DNA of 64,000 nt from Streptomyces cylindrosporus (GCF_022698165.1 NZ_JALDAY010000001.1:372001-436000); one strand, 5' to 3'; numbered from the stretch's first letter, positions 36,549 to 45,326 are shown. The notes: a model not told the origin generated them from the sequence alone. Made by a program: numbers and translations.

Positions 36549-37771
36549 CAGGAGCCTCCATCGTTGGTGAGCAGGTGGAGCAGGGGGCCGTCGTCGGGGA
36601 GCGGCTCTGCTCCCTCCCAGGCGCGGGCGAGCGCGCCGACGGTGCCGAGTTCGCCGACGAGGACCCCGCCGACCAGGCGGTCGTCGCGGACGACGACCTT
36701 GCGGTAGGTGCCGCGGGTGGCGTCCGCGAGCTGTACGACGTCGTCGCCGGGGCGCGGCTCGGTCTCGCCGAACGCGGCGAGGTCGAAACTTCCCAGGGGG
36801 GCGTCGTGCCCGGCGAGCGTCAGCCGGGTCAGCGAACGGGTGCCGGTGTAGCGGGCGTTGGCGTTCCCGGCGATCAACTCGGCGAGCGTCTCGGCCTGTT
36901 CGAGCGCCGGAGTGGCGAGGCCGTACACCTGGCCGTCGTGCTGCGCGCAGTCGCCGATCGCCCTGATGTGCGGGTCGGAGGTGCGCAGTCGGTCGTCGAC
37001 GACGATCCCCTTGCGCACGTCGAGCCCCGCGACCTGCGCGAGCCCCACCCTCGGGTGGACCCCGCAGGCCAGGACCACGAGGTCGGCGTCGAGGGCGTAC
37101 CCGTCGTGCATCTCGACCGAGCGGACCGCCCCGCCGACACAGCGCACGTCGCGCACCCGGCACTCGGTGTGGACCTCGACACCGAGGTCCTTCAGGTGCC
37201 GCTCGACCAGCTTCGACGCGTTCGGGTCGAGCTGGCGCTCCATGAGCCGCTCGCCCTGCTGGGCGAGGACGACCTGGGCGCCGCGCCGGGCCAGCGCGCG
37301 GGCCGCGGAGACCCCGAGGAGCCCGCCGCCGATGACGACCGCCTTCACACCGGGCCGTACGGCCTTCGACAGGCCCAGGCAGTCGTCCATGGTCCGGAAC
37401 GCGTGCACACCCTCGGGCAGTACGTGGTTCGGCGTGAACAGGCCGCGCAGCGGCGGGAGTACGGGGTTCGAGCCGGTCGCCAGGACCAGTGTGTCGTATG
37501 CGATCTTCGAGCCGTCCGCGAGGTGTACGGCTCGCACCTCGCGGTCGATGCCCGTGACCCGGCCGCGGGTGAGCTCCGCGGGCGCGGGCAGCGCGATGAC
37601 GTCGGGGCTGTAGCGCCCGGCCAGCACCTCGGCGAGGAGCACCCTGTTGTACGGGCGGTGCTCCTCCTCGCCGACGAGCGTCACGGGCGTGCCGAGCTCA
37701 CCGAGCCGCCGGGCGAGACGGACGCCCGCGAGGCCGGCGCCGATCACCACCACACGCGTATTCGAGGTCAT
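36548..37771 (-). CDS. NirB-like FAD/NAD(P)-dependent oxidoreductase
   Basis: 407 residues. VVVIGAGLAGVRLARRL (FAD), TLVLATGSNPVLPP, a second GxGxxG (VVIGGGLLGVSAARAL) for NAD(P)H, and IRAIGDCAQHDG. It looks like the flavin half of NirB without the iron-sulfur and siroheme modules, and it overlaps nirB by TGATG, so it probably feeds electrons into nitrite reduction. No Shine-Dalgarno precedes ATG 37771 (upstream reads GCTCCTAGAC), so a leaderless transcript is likely. Confidence 0.9.
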   Translation of the reverse strand: MTSNTRVVVIGAGLAGVRLARRLGELGTPVTLVGEEEHRPYNRVLLAEVLAGRYSPDVIALPAPAELTRGRVTGIDREVRAVHLADGSKIAYDTLVLATGSNPVLPPLRGLFTPNHVLPEGVHAFRTMDDCLGLSKAVRPGVKAVVIGGGLLGVSAARALARRGAQVVLAQQGERLMERQLDPNASKLVERHLKDLGVEVHTECRVRDVRCVGGAVRSVEMHDGYALDADLVVLACGVHPRVGLAQVAGLDVRKGIVVDDRLRTSDPHIRAIGDCAQHDGQVYGLATPALEQAETLAELIAGNANARYTGTRSLTRLTLAGHDAPLGSFDLAAFGETEPRPGDDVVQLADATRGTYRKVVVRDDRLVGGVLVGELGTVGALARAWEGAEPLPDDGPLLHLLTNDGGS

Positions 37772-37794
37772 GTCTAGGAGCGTGCGGTGCCGGT

Positions 37795-37832
37795 GTTACC
37801 CGGCAGCATCACCTCTGTTTCCCGCGAGGAAC
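37795..37832 (-). promoter_or_regulatory. GlnR-like box of the nitrite reductase operon
   Basis: On the plus strand four pentamers stand at exact 11-bp period: GTTAC (37795), GCATC (37806), GTTTC (37817), GGAAC (37828). They fit the GlnR arrangement gTnAC-n6-GaAAC-n6-gTnAC-n6-GaAAC with 5, 3, 4 and 4 matches of 5. The box begins 24 bases from the first base of the start codon, the same geometry as before nasA (53182). Confidence 0.7.
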
Positions 37833-38030
37833 GCTGCCCTCTTCGGAAGCGCGCCGAAGGTGTGAGGGTTCGGCGGGCCCGCGGGGGACGTGGTGTGAGG
37901 TCCGCCCGGCCGGGCGGGGGTGGGGTTGACCGAACCCCCGGGTTCCGTGCAGGCACCATCGTCTACGACCTCGGGTGCCGGGAGGCTTGTTCCATCGGGT
38001 TTCACCAGCTCAGAGCAAGGGGGAAGCACC

Positions 38031-38672
38031 ATGGACGCAGTCCGCGAGGTCCCGGTCCGGGACACGGCGGCGGTATGGGTCTGGCGGGTCGTACGAGAGC
38101 CGTTCACCGCGGGTACGTGGCGCCGTTTCGCATACGCGGTGATCGCCTTTCCAGTGAGTGTGGTGTGCGTCCCACTGGCGCTCGTGGGGGCACCGACGGG
38201 GCGGTGGCAGAGGGGGCTGATACGGCGGTGGCTGGGTGCGGGGGAGGGCGTGCGGGCGGGCGTGGCGGCGCGGGGGCAGGGACCGGGGCCGTCGGCTGCG
38301 GGGGTGCGGGATTCGGAGGCGTCCGCCGCGGAGGCCGCCGTACCGGCCGACGGCCCGCGCGCCGGGCTGGTCCACGCGCTCCTCTCCCTGCCCGTGAACC
38401 TCCTGACCCTCGCCGTCACCCTCTACGGCTGGGCCATCGTCCCCATGAACCTCGGCTGGCCCCTGCGCGCCGGCTCCGACTACTCCCACGCCTGGGGCGG
38501 CCCCACCTTCGCCGGGGCCTGGGCCTTCCACGCGATCCTCGGCGGGCTCGGCTTCCTGCTGCTCATGCCGTGGGTGGGGCGCGGCCTGGCGGCGGTGCAG
38601 CTGCGGGTGGCGCGCCGGTTCCTGGGGAGGGGCGGTCAGGCGCAGGGGCGCGGCGGGCGGGTCCAGGGGTGA
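38031..38672 (+). CDS. Membrane sensor-domain protein of a two-component locus
   Basis: 213 residues with hydrophobic segments at about 25-50 and 125-190, separated by a Gly/Ala-rich cytoplasmic loop. It resembles the putative-sensor domain that precedes NarL-type kinases in Streptomyces, here as a separate protein. ATG at 38031 has AAGGGGGAAG upstream. The kinase gene follows after a vestigial 31-codon reading frame. Ligand unknown. The 259-bp interval upstream (37772-38030) holds only the nir promoter and this gene's leader. Confidence 0.7.
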   Translation: MDAVREVPVRDTAAVWVWRVVREPFTAGTWRRFAYAVIAFPVSVVCVPLALVGAPTGRWQRGLIRRWLGAGEGVRAGVAARGQGPGPSAAGVRDSEASAAEAAVPADGPRAGLVHALLSLPVNLLTLAVTLYGWAIVPMNLGWPLRAGSDYSHAWGGPTFAGAWAFHAILGGLGFLLLMPWVGRGLAAVQLRVARRFLGRGGQAQGRGGRVQG

Positions 38673-38678
38673 GCCGGC

Positions 38679-38774
38679 GTGAACCTGCTGCTCTTGCCGT
38701 GGCTCGTGCGTGCCTTCGCCGAGGCACAGCTGCGGATGGCGTGGGCGTTCCTCGGGCGCGGCGGGCGGTCCTAG
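38679..38774 (+). pseudogene. Duplicated C-terminal remnant of the sensor protein
   Basis: The GTG at 38679 opens 31 codons ending in TAG at 38774. The product contains LLLLPWLVRAFAEAQLRMAW and ends FLGRGGRS. It parallels the end of the preceding gene (FLLLMPWVGRGLAAVQLRVA ... FLGRGGQ). It starts 6 bases after that gene's stop and ends 10 bases before the kinase start. It is best explained as a partial tandem duplication of the 3' end, possibly still translated for coupling. Confidence 0.6.
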
Positions 38775-38784
38775 GTTGATCTCC

Positions 38785-40122
38785 GTGAACCGTCTCCGCT
38801 CCCTCGCCGTCGCCACCTTCGGTCGGCGCGCCCTGGCCGCGCTGCTGTACGGGGTGCTCGCCCTGCCGCTCGCGCTCGTCGGCTGCTTCCTCACGCTGGC
38901 CGGGCTGGTGGCGGGCGGGCTGCTGTCGGTGACCGCGCTGGGGCCGTGGCTGCTGGCCGGGACGGTGCGCGGGGCGCTGGCGCTGGGGGCGGTGCAGCGG
39001 GGGCTGGCCCGGCGGCTGCTCGGGGTGCGGATCGAGGAGCCGGTGCCGCCGCGCGGGAGCGGGGTGAGCGGGAGCGCGGCGCGAGGAAGTGGAGTGCGGG
39101 GGAGCGGGGTGAGTGGGAGCCGGGTGCTGGGGTGGCGGCGGGCTGTGCTGGGGGAGCGGGTCGGGTGGCGGGCGGTGGCGTCGGCCGTGTTGGCTCCGTT
39201 CACAGCGATTTTCCTGTACGCCGCCGTCGTCATCGGATACGTCTACGGCGTCCTGCTCACACTCCACCCCGTGCTGAAGCGCCTGAACTACAACACGGTT
39301 CACCACCCCGACGGCACCGTGACGCACGTGTCGCTGGAGTTCTTCGGCTACCAGGTCGACAGCTGGCCGCGTTGGTTGATCCCGTTCACACTCGGACTCC
39401 TGCTGCTCACCGTCGCCCCGCGCCTGCTCCGACTCGCGCTCACACCCCACCGCGCCCTGCTGACCGCGCTGCTCGGCCCGAGCCCAGCCGACCGCCGCAT
39501 CCGCACCCTGGAGGAGACCCGCGCCCAGGCCGTCGACGACGCCGCCGCGACCCTGCGCCGCATCGAACGCGACCTCCACGACGGCACCCAGGCCCGACTG
39601 GTCGGCCTGGCCATGCACCTCACCATGATCCGCGAACTCGTCAACACCGGCGCCACCCCCGACCGCCTCCTCGCCGTCGTCGACACCGCCCAGCACAACG
39701 CCACCCAGGCCATCACCGACCTCCGCCACCTGGTCAAGGGCATCCACCCACCCGTACTCGACGAAGGCCTCCCGGCGGCCCTCGCCACACTCGCGGCCGA
39801 CAGCGCCCTCCCGGTCGAACTCACCACGGACATCGCCGCCCGCCCCAGCCCCGCGGTCGAGTCGATCGCGTACTTCTGCGCGGCGGAACTGCTGGCCAAC
39901 GCGGCGAAGCACAGCGGCGCGGACGCGGTGGCCGTCGAGGTCACCGCCGGCGACGGCTGCCTGCGGCTGCGCGTGAGCGACGACGGCCGGGGCGGCGCGG
40001 TGATCGGCGCCGGGTCCGGGCTGACGGGCCTGCTGGCCCGGGTCCGCACGGTGGACGGGACGCTCACCTGCGAGAGCCCGCCGGGAGGGCCTACGGTGGT
40101 GACTGTCGAAGTCCCCATGTGA
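38785..40122 (+). CDS. Sensor histidine kinase, NarL-partner (HPK7) type
   Basis: 445 residues. An N-terminal membrane sensor domain (helices at about 10-65 and 125-215) is interrupted by a Gly/Ser/Arg repeat region (GSGVSGS, GSGVRGS, GSGVSGS). The dimerisation helix follows with phospho-acceptor His in RRIERDLHDGTQARLVGL, then a HATPase with ELLANAAKHSGA and DDGRGG...GSGLTGLLARV. The start is uncertain: GTG 38785, or TTG 38776 three codons upstream. It is cotranscribed with the response regulator, across a 15-bp-unit tandem repeat. Confidence 0.88.
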   Translation: MNRLRSLAVATFGRRALAALLYGVLALPLALVGCFLTLAGLVAGGLLSVTALGPWLLAGTVRGALALGAVQRGLARRLLGVRIEEPVPPRGSGVSGSAARGSGVRGSGVSGSRVLGWRRAVLGERVGWRAVASAVLAPFTAIFLYAAVVIGYVYGVLLTLHPVLKRLNYNTVHHPDGTVTHVSLEFFGYQVDSWPRWLIPFTLGLLLLTVAPRLLRLALTPHRALLTALLGPSPADRRIRTLEETRAQAVDDAAATLRRIERDLHDGTQARLVGLAMHLTMIRELVNTGATPDRLLAVVDTAQHNATQAITDLRHLVKGIHPPVLDEGLPAALATLAADSALPVELTTDIAARPSPAVESIAYFCAAELLANAAKHSGADAVAVEVTAGDGCLRLRVSDDGRGGAVIGAGSGLTGLLARVRTVDGTLTCESPPGGPTVVTVEVPM

Positions 40123-40160
40123 CCAGTCCTCACTTGACCAGTCCTCACCTGACCAGTGAC
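40121..40160. repeat. 15-bp tandem repeat between kinase and response regulator
   Basis: GACCAGTCCTCACTT (40121-40135), GACCAGTCCTCACCT (40136-40150), then GACCAGTGAC (40151-40160). The first unit includes two bases of the kinase TGA stop, and the last unit ends 10 bases before the regulator ATG. Copy number sets the intercistronic distance. Confidence 0.85.
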
Positions 40161-40170
40161 CGGGAGCCGT

Positions 40171-40839
40171 ATGCGCGTCGTCATCGCCGAGGACTCCCCC
40201 CTCCTGCGCGACGGACTGGCCCAACTCCTCCAGCTGCGCGACGTCGAGGTGGCGGCCGCGGTGGGCGACGCGGAGACCCTGATCGCGTCCGTCGCCGAGC
40301 ACGCCCCCGACGTCGCGGTCGTCGACATCCGCCTGCCGCCCACGCAGACCGACGAGGGCGTACGAGCCGCCCTGCGCCTGCGCGCCGAGCACCCCGGCAC
40401 CGGGATCCTGCTCTTCTCCCAGTACGTCGAGACCGTCCACGCGGCCCGACTCCTCGCCGACCCGGCCGGGTTCGGGTATCTCCTCAAGGAACGGGTCGCG
40501 GACATCGGCGAGTTCGTCGGCGCGCTGGAACGCGTCGCGGCCGGCGGCACCGCTCTGGACCCCGAGGTGGTCGCCCAGCTCTTCGGCGCGAGCCGCCGCA
40601 CCAACGCCCTCGACACCCTCACACCGCGCGAACGCGAGGTCCTGTCCCTGATGGCGGAGGGCCGCACCAACCACGCGATCGCCACGGCGTTCACGGTCTC
40701 CGAACGCGCCGTCGAAAAACACGTGGCCAACATCTTCACTAAGCTCGACCTGCCCCCGTCGGACACGGGGAACCGGCGGGTGCTGGCGGTGCTGCGGTAC
40801 CTGGAGAACGGCGGCCTCGGGTCGGTTTCCGGGCCTTAA
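40171..40839 (+). CDS. NarL/FixJ-family response regulator
   Basis: 222 residues. The receiver domain has the acidic pair IAEDSP and phospho-acceptor Asp in VAVVDIRLPP (about 53), with Lys in YLLKERV. The C-terminal LuxR-type HTH is LTPREREVLSLMAEGRTNHAIATAFTVSERAVEKHVANIFTKL. ATG at 40171 follows CGGGAG. It is paired with the kinase immediately upstream. Targets are unknown; the adjacent sensor gene is a candidate. Confidence 0.93.
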   Translation: MRVVIAEDSPLLRDGLAQLLQLRDVEVAAAVGDAETLIASVAEHAPDVAVVDIRLPPTQTDEGVRAALRLRAEHPGTGILLFSQYVETVHAARLLADPAGFGYLLKERVADIGEFVGALERVAAGGTALDPEVVAQLFGASRRTNALDTLTPREREVLSLMAEGRTNHAIATAFTVSERAVEKHVANIFTKLDLPPSDTGNRRVLAVLRYLENGGLGSVSGP

Positions 40840-40928
40840 TTCGCTTGACCCGGACTCGGCGTGACGTTGCACTGTGCCGAGGCGCCGCAGGTCGTGGTGC
40901 CGGTGTCGACGGGGAGGCAACCGCAGCG

Positions 40929-42143
40929 ATGGAGATCCGGCCTACGACCGACCAGGATCACGACGTCTTCGTCGACACGATGCACGCCGCCTTCGGGCGT
41001 TTCCCGGAGACCCCGGCCGAGGGCGGCGGCGGGGTCTGGTGGGCGGCCCTGGAAATGGACCGCGCGCTGCTCGCCGTGACGGCGGACGGGCGGCCCGTCG
41101 GCACCGCGGCCGCGTACTCCTTCGAACTCACCCTGCCCGGCGAGATCCTCGCCCCGGCCCCCGGAGTCACCGCCGTCGGCGTCGTCCCCTCGCACCGACG
41201 CCAGGGCGTGCTCACCGCGCTGATGCGGCATCAGCTGAGCGAGCTGCGGGAACGCGGCGAGTTCCTCTCCGTGCTGCTGGCCTCGGAGGCGGTGATCTAC
41301 CGCCGGTTCGGCTACGGCCCGGCGACCTACACGTCCCGGCTGACGGTGCCCCGCCACCGGGCCGCGCTCGCCGCGCCGCGGGCTGCCGCTGTCCCGGACA
41401 GCGGTTCCGTCGAGGTGCTGCGGCGCTCCGACTGCGCCGACATCCTGGAAGAGGTCTACGACCGCTACCGCCGCGCCCAGCCCGGCGCGCTGTCCCGGCC
41501 TCACCGCTGGTGGGAGCGGGGCGCGGGCCAGCCCCCGATCGCCCCGGCCCAGCGTTACGTCGCCCTCCACCGCGACTCCGCCGGCGTCCCGGACGGATAC
41601 GCCAGCTACTCGCTCGACGCGTCCAACACCCTGACGGTCGACGAGACCATCGCCACCGACGACTCGGCCTCGACCGCCCTGGCCCGGTTCGTCCTCGGGC
41701 ACGACCTCGTCAGCCAGGTCGTGTTCAAGCACTGCCCGCCCGACCACCCGCTGCGCTGGCAGCTCACGGACTTCCGCGCCGGCCAGGTCACCGATGCCAC
41801 CGACTGGCTCTGGGTACGGCTCCTGGACGTCCCGCGCGCACTGACCGCCCGCGGCTGGTTCACCGACGGCGAGCTCGTCCTCGACGTCACCGACCCGTTC
41901 CTCGGCGAACAGGGCCGTCACCTGCTCACCGTCCGCGACAACAAGGCCGAGTGCGTCCCCACGGACCGCGCTCCCGACCTCTCCCTCGACGTCGGCGACC
42001 TCGGCTCGATCTACCTCGGCGGCACCACCCCGAGCACCCTCGTCCGCGCGGGCCACATCCGCGCCCACCACCCGGACGCGCCCGCCCTCGCCGACGCCCT
42101 CTTCCGCACCGCCCGCGCCCCGCACTGCCTGCACTGGTTCTAG
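40929..42143 (+). CDS. Eis-like GNAT N-acetyltransferase
   Basis: 404 residues, the Eis length. The N-terminal GNAT domain carries the acetyl-CoA loop VTAVGVVPSHRRQGVLTALM (about 78-97), followed by a second GNAT fold and a sterol-carrier-like C-terminal domain. The chain ends in LHWF; Eis proteins use the C-terminal Phe carboxylate in catalysis, so the terminus is functionally diagnostic. Eis enzymes acetylate aminoglycosides or lysines; the substrate here is unknown. ATG 40929 has GGGGAGG 12 bases upstream. Confidence 0.85.
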   Translation: MEIRPTTDQDHDVFVDTMHAAFGRFPETPAEGGGGVWWAALEMDRALLAVTADGRPVGTAAAYSFELTLPGEILAPAPGVTAVGVVPSHRRQGVLTALMRHQLSELRERGEFLSVLLASEAVIYRRFGYGPATYTSRLTVPRHRAALAAPRAAAVPDSGSVEVLRRSDCADILEEVYDRYRRAQPGALSRPHRWWERGAGQPPIAPAQRYVALHRDSAGVPDGYASYSLDASNTLTVDETIATDDSASTALARFVLGHDLVSQVVFKHCPPDHPLRWQLTDFRAGQVTDATDWLWVRLLDVPRALTARGWFTDGELVLDVTDPFLGEQGRHLLTVRDNKAECVPTDRAPDLSLDVGDLGSIYLGGTTPSTLVRAGHIRAHHPDAPALADALFRTARAPHCLHWF

Positions 42144-42158
42144 CAGCACTGGTTCTAG
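42131..42158. repeat. 13-bp direct repeat spanning two stop codons
   Basis: GCACTGGTTCTAG at 42131-42143 encodes the last residues and stop of the Eis-like gene and recurs at 42146-42158 (15-bp period). The second copy contains the stop codon (CTA on the plus strand, 42155-42157) of the convergent kinase gene. Confidence 0.85.
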
Positions 42159-42703
42159 ATCAGCGAGGTGTTCCCGACAGCAGCCGCCGCGATCGTCCGC
42201 GCGCAGTCGAGGGCCTCCGTGTGGGTGGTGTCGACCTCCACGTCGTAGCGCACACCCTGGTGGACCCGGTGCGCCTGCTTCTCCGCCATGCCGCGCGGGC
42301 GGTCGCCGCGGACGATCTCGCGGCCCGCCGCCACCGTGGCGTCGCAGTGGACGCCGACCCACAGGACGTCCAGGGCGGACAGCGGTTCCCGCCAGCGGTC
42401 CTGGGAGCTCGCGCCGCCGAGGAAGACGTCGTCGACGATGATGCGGGCGCCCGCGCGTGCCGTCGCCGCGACTCCCCGGCGCCAGGCCGCCTCCAGCCGC
42501 CCGAACTCCGCGCCCACGTGCACCCCGCCGTCCGGTGAGACCAGCTCGGCCCGCATGTCCGCGGGCAGCGCGTCGACCAGCCCGTCGATGCCGAAGGCCA
42601 GCCACGGGTCCGGCAGGACCGCCTGCAGACACCGCACGATCCCCGACTTGCCGGAGCTGGAGCCACCGTTGAGCACGATCACCTGAGTCGCCACGCGGGT
42701 CAC
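42155..42703 (-). CDS. Chloramphenicol-phosphotransferase-like P-loop kinase
   Basis: 182 residues. Walker A is [11 protein letters not shown], then [11 protein letters not shown] with the catalytic-Asp region and [10 protein letters not shown]. This matches the CPT family, which phosphorylates the 3'-hydroxyl of chloramphenicol in a producer, but most homologues in non-producers are uncharacterised. GTG at 42703 or 42694 could be the start; neither has a clear ribosome site. It is convergent with the Eis-like gene. Confidence 0.8.
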   Translation of the reverse strand: MTRVATQVIVLNGGSSSGKSGIVRCLQAVLPDPWLAFGIDGLVDALPADMRAELVSPDGGVHVGAEFGRLEAAWRRGVAATARAGARIIVDDVFLGGASSQDRWREPLSALDVLWVGVHCDATVAAGREIVRGDRPRGMAEKQAHRVHQGVRYDVEVDTTHTEALDCARTIAAAAVGNTSLI

Positions 42704-42758
42704 GGTAGGGGAACCGGCGGAAGCGCCCCACTCGTTTTCACGCGAGCCCCGCTCCTCT

Positions 42759-43541
42759 TCAGGCGACCCACTGCTCGTACGCCAGATTCGCCACCAGCGC
42801 GAACACCACCGTCAGCAGTACGACCCGGACGAAGCCGCTGCCCTTCTTGAGCGCGGTGTGGGCGCCGAGGGTGCCGCCGGCGAGGTTGAACACGGCCATC
42901 AGCGCCGCCAGTTGCCACAGCACCGTGCCCTGCCAGGCGAAGGTGGCCAGGGCGCCGGCGTTGGTGCAGCAGTTGACGATCTTCGCGGTGGCGGAGGCGG
43001 TGACCAGGTCGAGGTGGAGGACCGCGGTGAGGGCCAGGACCAGGAACGTACCGGTGCCGGGGCCGATGAAACCGTCGTAGAAACCGATCCCGATGCCCGC
43101 GAGGCCGATCGCGGCGAGGATCCGGCGGCGGGTCGCGGGGCCCGGCGAGGGGGCCGTGCCGAAGGCCGGGCGCAGGATCACGAAGGCGGCGACCGCGAGC
43201 AGGACCACCATGATCACGGGCTTGAGCACGTCCGTGCTCATACCGGCCGCGAAGAAGGCGCCGGCCGAGGAGCCCGCGAGCGCCGCGAGGCCGATGCGGA
43301 CGGCCAGACGTACGTCGATCGTCGTTTTGCGGGCATACGTCACCGCGGCGCCCGACGTGCCGACGATGGCGACCGCCTTGTTGGTGCCGAGCGCGTACGC
43401 GGCCGGGGTGGTGGAGGGCAGGCCGAGGAGGAGGACCGGCAGGAGCAGGAGCCCTCCGCCGCCGACCACCGCGTCGATCCAGCCTGCCGCGAGGGCCGCG
43501 ACGCAGAGGACGGCGACCATGGCCAGCGATATGTCGGGCAT
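42759..43541 (-). CDS. TSUP (TauE/SafE) family membrane permease
   Basis: 260 residues with about eight hydrophobic helices. Family signatures are [20 protein letters not shown] near the N-terminus and [19 protein letters not shown] in the second repeat. Members move sulfite, sulfonates or other small anions across the cytoplasmic membrane. It is not clearly in an operon with the upstream sortase genes (78-bp gap). Confidence 0.88.
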   Translation of the reverse strand: MPDISLAMVAVLCVAALAAGWIDAVVGGGGLLLLPVLLLGLPSTTPAAYALGTNKAVAIVGTSGAAVTYARKTTIDVRLAVRIGLAALAGSSAGAFFAAGMSTDVLKPVIMVVLLAVAAFVILRPAFGTAPSPGPATRRRILAAIGLAGIGIGFYDGFIGPGTGTFLVLALTAVLHLDLVTASATAKIVNCCTNAGALATFAWQGTVLWQLAALMAVFNLAGGTLGAHTALKKGSGFVRVVLLTVVFALVANLAYEQWVA

Positions 43542-43619
43542 GATCGCGACCCTAGGGACGGGGTGCGTGTGCCGTCCATGTATTTGGGGGACTTCTGAGG
43601 TTCGCGGGCGTGAAGGACC

Positions 43620-44237
43620 TCAGCGGCTCCCCGTCAGATGCGCGAAGACGACCACGTTCCCCTGATAGCCGGTCGAGCGCGAGTAGCCGCCGCCGCAGGT
43701 GATCACCCGTAGCTCGGGTCGGCTCACCGCGCCGTACACCTTCTCGTCCGGGAAGTGCTTCGCGTCGTACACCTCGACCGCGTCCACCGTGAACAGGGCC
43801 ACGCTTCCGTCGCGCCGGTCGACCTCGATGCCGGTGCCCTTCCTGAGGGCGCCGAGGTCGTAGAAGACGGCGGGGCCGTCGGCGTTGTCGACGTGTCCGG
43901 CGACGATCGCGGTGCCGCGTTCGCCCGGGGTCGTGCCGGCCTCGTACCAGCCCGCGAGATTCCCTTTCTCGGCGGGTGGGACGTCGAGGCTGCCCGCCGG
44001 GGTGAGGCGGAGGCCCATGAGGGGGGCGTTCACGTGGACCGACGGGATGCGGATGCGCTCCGGCGGGGAGGGTGGCAGCGCGGGCGCGGAGCGGGCGTCG
44101 GTGTGGCCCGAGCGGGCCTGCGCCGCCGTCGGCTGCGGTGGCGCGTGCGTGTCGGCGCCGCTGCCCAGCAGCCACGCGCCGGTGCACAGGGCGGCCACGG
44201 TGACGGCCCCTATGGCGGTATTGCTGAATCTGCGCAC
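43620..44237 (-). CDS. Class F sortase
   Basis: 205 residues. An N-terminal signal/membrane anchor and Pro-rich linker precede the sortase fold with catalytic His (IVAGHVDN) and Cys (RVITCGGGYSRSTGYQ) and the following Arg region. It is an extracytoplasmic transpeptidase anchoring surface proteins. GTG at 44237 has GGAGG 6 bases upstream. It lies downstream of a small exported protein with a C-terminal membrane helix, its likely substrate, and is separated from it by a 13-bp hairpin. Confidence 0.9.
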   Translation of the reverse strand: MRRFSNTAIGAVTVAALCTGAWLLGSGADTHAPPQPTAAQARSGHTDARSAPALPPSPPERIRIPSVHVNAPLMGLRLTPAGSLDVPPAEKGNLAGWYEAGTTPGERGTAIVAGHVDNADGPAVFYDLGALRKGTGIEVDRRDGSVALFTVDAVEVYDAKHFPDEKVYGAVSRPELRVITCGGGYSRSTGYQGNVVVFAHLTGSR

Positions 44238-44264
44238 ACGAGCCTCCTGCCTGGTGGACCCGGT

Positions 44265-44303
44265 CCCCCTCCGGGCCGCGAGGGGCGTCGGGCCCGGAGG
44301 GGG
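44265..44303 (-). terminator. Intercistronic hairpin between surface-protein and sortase genes
   Basis: CCCCCTCCGGGCC (44265-44277) and GGCCCGGAGGGGG (44291-44303) pair over 13 G/C-rich positions with a 13-base loop. It lies inside the 108-bp gap of two same-strand genes. It probably acts as a partial terminator or 3'-end stabiliser, giving more surface protein than sortase. Confidence 0.65.
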
Positions 44304-44345
44304 AGGGACTTGCGGTACCGGCGGACGGACAGCGGAGGGTGTCCG

Positions 44346-44864
44346 TCAGATCCCGTCGCCTCTCGCCCGGCGATGCAGGAGCCAGGTACCGCCCGCGGCG
44401 GCGACGGCGAGAGCCGCCACGCCGGCCGCGGTCTGCACGGGGTCGGGGCCCATCACGCCGCCGACCCCCGTCTTCACACTTCCGCGGGGGACCTGTCCGC
44501 GCTCGGCGGTCAGCGTCACCACCAGGTCGCCGGAGACCTCCTTGTCGCCCTCGGCGCACTTCGCGACGATCTCGTACGTCCCCGGCTGCGCGCTCGGCGG
44601 CACCCGGAACTCCCCGATCGCGTCGCCCTCGTGCGTGCTGGGCGCCAGCGTGAACGAGCCCGCGCCGACCGCGCTGGCGTCGCCCGCCGCCGTACCGCCG
44701 TCGCCGCACGCCGCGGTGTTCACCGTGACCTGGCCGCCCGGCACGGCGGAGGACGGGAACACCTCCAGCCCACCGGGGTCGTCGGCGTAGGCGGGCGCGG
44801 CGACGAACCCCGCGGCTGCGACGGCGAGCGCGGTACCGGTCAGCAGCCGGGCGGTACGTCGCAT
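44346..44864 (-). CDS. Exported surface protein, probable sortase partner
   Basis: 172 residues. A signal peptide (MRRTARLLTGTALAVAAAGFVAAPAYA) precedes an Ig-like beta domain with two Cys (NTAACGDGG, VAKCAEGD). A C-terminal hydrophobic helix ends in HRRAR. No LPxTG is present; the region before the helix reads VKTGVGGVMGPDP. The architecture (signal, beta domain, C-terminal anchor with basic tail) and position before a class F sortase suggest a substrate with a non-canonical sorting signal. Function unknown. Confidence 0.75.
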   Translation of the reverse strand: MRRTARLLTGTALAVAAAGFVAAPAYADDPGGLEVFPSSAVPGGQVTVNTAACGDGGTAAGDASAVGAGSFTLAPSTHEGDAIGEFRVPPSAQPGTYEIVAKCAEGDKEVSGDLVVTLTAERGQVPRGSVKTGVGGVMGPDPVQTAAGVAALAVAAAGGTWLLHRRARGDGI

Positions 44865-45326
44865 CGATGCTCCTCCGAGCGTTCTCGGTGTCCCCTGCCC
44901 TTCCGAGCAAAGTCCCGCGGCGCCGACCGCGCTTCCTGAGGATGTGTCAGAAATGTGCTGAATGGGTGTCAGGACGGTGGCCCCGGGGCCCGGTCGGGGG
45001 GAGTTTCAGCAGGTCACTGGCGTACGGCGGCCTGCCGGGCAAGAGAACCCGAAGGGCGCACGGCGCACGTGTGAACGGGTGACCCGATCGTCCCTGTGCC
45101 GTCGCCGGCCGGCGGATGCATCCGTTGTGACATTCCCGACGCCGTCTTCACGAATTCAGCTGCGCCTTCACGGGCGGATCTGAATTCCCTGTGAATAATT
45201 CCATCAAATGACAGGGAATTCTCAGCAGTGCATTGCTGGGGTGAATTTGAGTCTGCCGAAATGGGGCTGTACGGTCTGATGAATTCCGGCACCGAAGTTC
45301 CGAACTTTTCCGAAAGGCGTTGAACA
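44865..45326. other. Gene-free interval with GAATTC-rich inverted repeat
   Basis: There is no convincing gene in these 462 bp. Positions 45130-45310 are AT-rich and contain GAATTC repeatedly. GAATTCCCTGT (45182-45192) and ACAGGGAATTC (45211-45221) are a perfect 11-bp inverted repeat with an 18-base spacer, about 105-145 bases before the esterase start. It could be an operator or an mRNA leader stem. The rest is promoter DNA for both flanking genes. Confidence 0.5.

Noticed and set aside
42155..42703. A chloramphenicol resistance or biosynthesis locus
   Set aside because: The kinase resembles CPT only at family level, and no chloramphenicol biosynthetic genes are adjacent. CPT-like proteins are common in non-producers.
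40836..42731. A 631-codon minus-strand frame over the Eis-like and CPT-like genes
   Set aside because: The Eis-like GNAT protein on the plus strand and the kinase in another minus-strand frame both have clear motifs; this frame has none.
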